A program made the position numbers and the translations under genes. Below the pieces are notes generated by a model. It was given only the letters and a program-made list of their open reading frames with translations, did no database searches and was not told the DNA's origin. From Pseudomonas putida (lineage in GTDB: Bacteria; Pseudomonadota; Gammaproteobacteria; Pseudomonadales; Pseudomonadaceae): 64,000 nt of DNA. The stretch covers positions 310,001 through 374,000 of the forward strand of contig NZ_JANHLC010000002.1 in assembly GCF_028682395.1 (NCBI RefSeq), in the 5' to 3' direction. This document shows positions 61,252 to 64,000 of the stretch, one piece after another (the stretch's first letter is position 1; every line of letters begins with the position of its first letter).

Positions 61252-61935
61252 ATGATCGCCGCCGTGAATCCATCTCGACTCAATGCGCCCAACCTGGGCA
61301 ACACCCCTTCGACGTCGGAGATCATCACCCGGCACTTGCGCGATGCCATCGTGGCCGGGCATTTCGCCGAGGACGAGCCGATCCGCCAGGACGATATCGC
61401 CCGCCAGTTCAATGTCAGCAAGATCCCCGTGCGCGAGGCGCTCAAGCGCCTGGAAGCCGAGGGCCTGGTGTTGTTCCAGCGTAATCGCGGGGCCATGGTC
61501 ACGCGGATGTCCGAAGCCGAGCTGGCGCAGATGTTCGAAGTGCGCATGCTGCTCGAAGACAAGGCCCTGCGCCTGGCCATCCCGAACATGACCGAGGAGA
61601 CCTTCGAGCGCGCCGAGCGCATCTGCCGGGAGTTCGTCGGCGAAAACGACGTCGGTCGCTGGGCCGAACTGAACTGGGAGCTGCACGCCTGCCTCTACGA
61701 GCCGGCCCAGCGGCCCTTCCTGGTCAGCCTGATCCGTTCGATCAATGACAAGCTGGAACGCTACCTGCGCATGCAGATGAGCCTTTCCGCCGGCAAGGAT
61801 CGCGCCGACCATGAACACCGCGATATCCTCCAGGCCTGCCGCGATGGCGATGTCGAGCGTGCCGTGGGCCTGCTCGACGAACATATTGCTGGGGTCTGCC
61901 AAACCCTCTTCGCCCACCTGCCCAGCGCCCGCTGA
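61252..61935 (+). CDS. GntR-family regulator, FCD subfamily
   Basis: A 227-residue regulator: STSEIITRHLRDAIVAGHFA, DDIARQFNVSKIPVREALKR and the FCD domain with NWELHACLYEPAQRPF and DHEHRDILQACRDGD. ATG 61252 is preferred; GTG 61264 is an alternative. A GTATAC core (61225-61230, TCGTATACCA) just upstream may be its own operator. It precedes the hydroxyproline epimerase and probably controls that operon. Confidence 0.9.
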   Translation: MIAAVNPSRLNAPNLGNTPSTSEIITRHLRDAIVAGHFAEDEPIRQDDIARQFNVSKIPVREALKRLEAEGLVLFQRNRGAMVTRMSEAELAQMFEVRMLLEDKALRLAIPNMTEETFERAERICREFVGENDVGRWAELNWELHACLYEPAQRPFLVSLIRSINDKLERYLRMQMSLSAGKDRADHEHRDILQACRDGDVERAVGLLDEHIAGVCQTLFAHLPSAR

Positions 61936-62048
61936 ATTTTTTTGGTCACTGTGCCGATTTCGTCATCGGCACCCGGCAAATCCATCAAGCCGAATCAACC
62001 ACTGATCCACCACTCTGATGGCCACTCTTCTCAATGGATGTGGCCCCC

Positions 62049-62996
62049 ATGCAACGCATCAGCGTGATCGACTCCCATACCGGCGGCGAACCGACCCGCC
62101 TGGTTACCCACGGCTTTCCCGACCTGGGGCACGGCAGCATGGCCGAGCGCCGCCAGCGCCTGGCCGACCAGCACGATGCCTGGCGCACCGCCTGCATGCT
62201 CGAACCGCGTGGCAACGACGTACTGGTCGGGGCCTTGCTCTGCGAACCCGTGGACCCGAGCGCCTGCGCCGGGGTGATTTTCTTTAACAACAGCGGCTAC
62301 CTGGGTATGTGCGGCCACGGCACCATCGGCCTGGTGGTCTCCCTCGCCCATCTGGGCCGGATTGGCCCGGGCGTGCACAACATCGAGACGCCCGTGGGCA
62401 CGGTCCAGGCGACCCTCCATGAAGATCGCTCGGTCAGCGTGCGCAATGTCCCGGCCTATCGTTATCGCCAGGCCGTGACGCTGCAGGTCCCGGGTATCGG
62501 CACAGTGGTTGGCGATATCGCCTGGGGCGGCAACTGGTTTTTCCTGATCGCCGAACATGGCCAGCGAGTCGCCGGCGACAACCTCGAAGCCCTGACCGCC
62601 TACACCGTGGCGGTCCAGCAGGCCCTTGACCGCCAAGGCATCCGCGGGGATGACGGCGGCTTGATCGACCATATCGAGTTGTTCGCCGACGACGAACACG
62701 CCGACAGCCGCAACTTTGTGCTCTGCCCAGGCAAGGCCTATGACCGCTCGCCCTGCGGCACCGGCACCAGCGCCAAACTGGCCTGCCTGGCCGCCGACGG
62801 CAAGCTGCAACCCAGGCAGATCTGGCGCCAGGCCAGTGTCATCGGTAGCGAATTCGAAGGCTCCTATGAACGGCTCGACGCCACCACCGCCGGCGAGCGC
62901 ATCATCCCGACCATTCGCGGCCGCGCCCATATCAGCGCCGAAGCCACACTGATCCTCGAACAGGATGATCCGTTCGCCTGGGGCATCCAGCTGTGA
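62049..62996 (+). CDS. 4-hydroxyproline 2-epimerase (proline racemase family)
   Basis: A 315-residue proline-racemase-family enzyme. ATG 62049 ([19 protein letters not shown]) is the normal start. The two catalytic Cys are present: Cys88 in GMCGHGT and Cys236 in SPCGTGTSA. It interconverts trans-4-hydroxy-L-proline and cis-4-hydroxy-D-proline; the short [12 protein letters not shown] loop supports an epimerase role over proline racemase. The following flavoprotein is the expected next enzyme; its start overlaps this stop (GTGA). Confidence 0.92.
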   Translation: MQRISVIDSHTGGEPTRLVTHGFPDLGHGSMAERRQRLADQHDAWRTACMLEPRGNDVLVGALLCEPVDPSACAGVIFFNNSGYLGMCGHGTIGLVVSLAHLGRIGPGVHNIETPVGTVQATLHEDRSVSVRNVPAYRYRQAVTLQVPGIGTVVGDIAWGGNWFFLIAEHGQRVAGDNLEALTAYTVAVQQALDRQGIRGDDGGLIDHIELFADDEHADSRNFVLCPGKAYDRSPCGTGTSAKLACLAADGKLQPRQIWRQASVIGSEFEGSYERLDATTAGERIIPTIRGRAHISAEATLILEQDDPFAWGIQL

Positions 62997-64000
62997 ACCC
63001 GGGCCATGACGCCGATGTGATCGTGATCGGCGCCGGCATTATCGGCGCCGCCTGTGCCCAGGCCCTGGCCCTGCGCGGCCTCGACGTGCTGGTGCTAGAC
63101 GCCGGCCTGCCCGGCGCCACTGCCGCCGGCATGGGCCATCTGCTGGTGCTCGATGACAACCCGGCCGAACTGGCCCTTAGCCAATACTCCCTGCGGCGCT
63201 GGCGTGAAACCGCGCCGGCGCTGCCCGAAGGCTGCGCCTATCGCACCAACGGCACCCTGTGGCTGGCGGCCAATGGCGAGGAAATGGCCGTGGCCGAAAG
63301 CAAGTTCGCCCACTTGAGCGAACACGGCGAAGCCTGCGAACTCCTGACCCGCGCGGCCCTGAGCGAGCGCGAGCCGCACCTGCGCGATGGCCTGACCGGC
63401 GGCCTGCTGATCAAGGGCGACGGGATTCTCTACGCCCCGGCCACCGCCCGCTGGATGCTCGATACTCCCGGCATCCGCCAGCGCCAGGCGCGCGTCAGTG
63501 AAGTCGACGGCCAGCGCGTGCGCCTCGACAGCGGCCAGTGGCTCGGCGCCGGCGCGGTGGTCCTGGCCAACGGTATTCAAGCCACCGAACTGTGCCCGGA
63601 ACTGCCCATCGAACCGAAAAAAGGCCATCTGCTGATTACTGACCGCTACCCCGGCACCGTGACCCATACCCTGGTCGAGCTGGGCTATGTCACCAGCGCT
63701 CACCATGCCAGCGGCCCTTCGACCGCCTGCAACATCCAGCCACGGCCTACCGGCCAGCTGTTTATCGGCGCTTCGCGGCAATTTGGCACCACTGATCCGG
63801 CGGTCGAGAGCTGGATGCTCGCCAAGATGCTCAAGCGCGCCGTCGAATACCTGCCCGGGCTCGCCCAGCTCAACGCCATCCGCGCCTGGACCGGCTTTCG
63901 CGCGGCCAGCCCGGACGGCCTGCCCCTGGTTGGCCAGCACCCACAACGACCGGGGCTGTGGCTGGCGGTCGGCCATGAAGGCCTGGGCGTCACCACGGCC
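62993..64000 (+). CDS. FAD-dependent D-amino-acid oxidase-type enzyme, cut by window edge
   Basis: GTG 62993 overlaps the epimerase stop. The first 336 residues are present: [20 protein letters not shown] is the FAD dinucleotide-binding motif, [20 protein letters not shown] follows, and a later [14 protein letters not shown] segment is typical of the DadA/D-hydroxyproline dehydrogenase group. Given the upstream epimerase it probably oxidises cis-4-hydroxy-D-proline. No stop codon is reached. Confidence 0.9.
   Translation, partial: MNPGHDADVIVIGAGIIGAACAQALALRGLDVLVLDAGLPGATAAGMGHLLVLDDNPAELALSQYSLRRWRETAPALPEGCAYRTNGTLWLAANGEEMAVAESKFAHLSEHGEACELLTRAALSEREPHLRDGLTGGLLIKGDGILYAPATARWMLDTPGIRQRQARVSEVDGQRVRLDSGQWLGAGAVVLANGIQATELCPELPIEPKKGHLLITDRYPGTVTHTLVELGYVTSAHHASGPSTACNIQPRPTGQLFIGASRQFGTTDPAVESWMLAKMLKRAVEYLPGLAQLNAIRAWTGFRAASPDGLPLVGQHPQRPGLWLAVGHEGLGVTTA

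Noticed and set aside
1..64000. tRNA, rRNA, riboswitch or CRISPR array
   Set aside because: None recognised by eye on either strand; no regularly spaced repeats were seen, and the only tandem repeat is the 12-bp coding one. Subtle RNA elements could be missed without a covariance search.

Overview
The window looks like a Pseudomonas chromosome, most likely P. fluorescens or P. putida group. The evidence is high GC, Pseudomonas-style short intergenic gaps, OprD-family porins, an antABC set and an indole-3-acetate (iac) cluster whose gene order matches my memory of the P. putida iacHABICDEFG cluster. No database search was possible; names rest on recognised motifs, length and gene order.

Layout. 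1-2041: end of a PepSY/OmpR-type two-component operon and a VOC protein. 2236-7100: zinc alcohol dehydrogenase, NCS2 nucleobase permease with divergent LysR regulator, Tsx-like nucleoside channel. 7262-9598: small hypothetical gene, alginate-lyase-like remnant, azoreductase and LysR regulator. 9919-16442: a probable sigma-54/GntR-controlled unit with an amino-acid ABC transporter (permease fused to ATPase), a DUF1989 protein and 5-oxoprolinase PxpABC. 16499-20518: low-GC accessory islet with three uncharacterised proteins and an IS3-family transposase remnant. 20745-26465: an uncharacterised Rieske dioxygenase operon preceded by an XylS-type tandem operator and followed by two convergent AraC/XylS regulators. 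28912-38216: OprD porin, divergent antABC (anthranilate to catechol) and a five-gene branched-chain-type ABC transporter. 38201-40365: second accessory islet with two uncharacterised proteins. 40486-43768: NIPSNAP protein, FMN alpha-hydroxy-acid dehydrogenase, second OprD porin. 43994-51380: complete iac operon (minus strand). 51966-60445: second branched-chain-type ABC transporter (LivM fused to LivG), ketopantoate-reductase-like protein, class II aldolase and PAS-containing chemoreceptor. 60587-61063: MarR regulator, probably IacR. 61252-64000: GntR regulator, hydroxyproline epimerase and start of a D-amino-acid oxidase-type flavoprotein.

How it fits together: the core (20 to 61 kb) is an aromatic/indole catabolic supercluster with three Rieske dioxygenase systems, two OprD porins, two ABC importers and a chemoreceptor. 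The Iac enzymes take indole-3-acetate to catechol and AntABC takes anthranilate to catechol. The third Rieske operon has no substrate I can name, and carries an isochorismatase-fold protein in which all three catalytic-triad positions are substituted. The two islets are the least explained parts: their proteins share short motifs and the surrounding DNA carries transposase debris and a 12-bp coding minisatellite. No tRNA, rRNA, CRISPR array or riboswitch was recognised.
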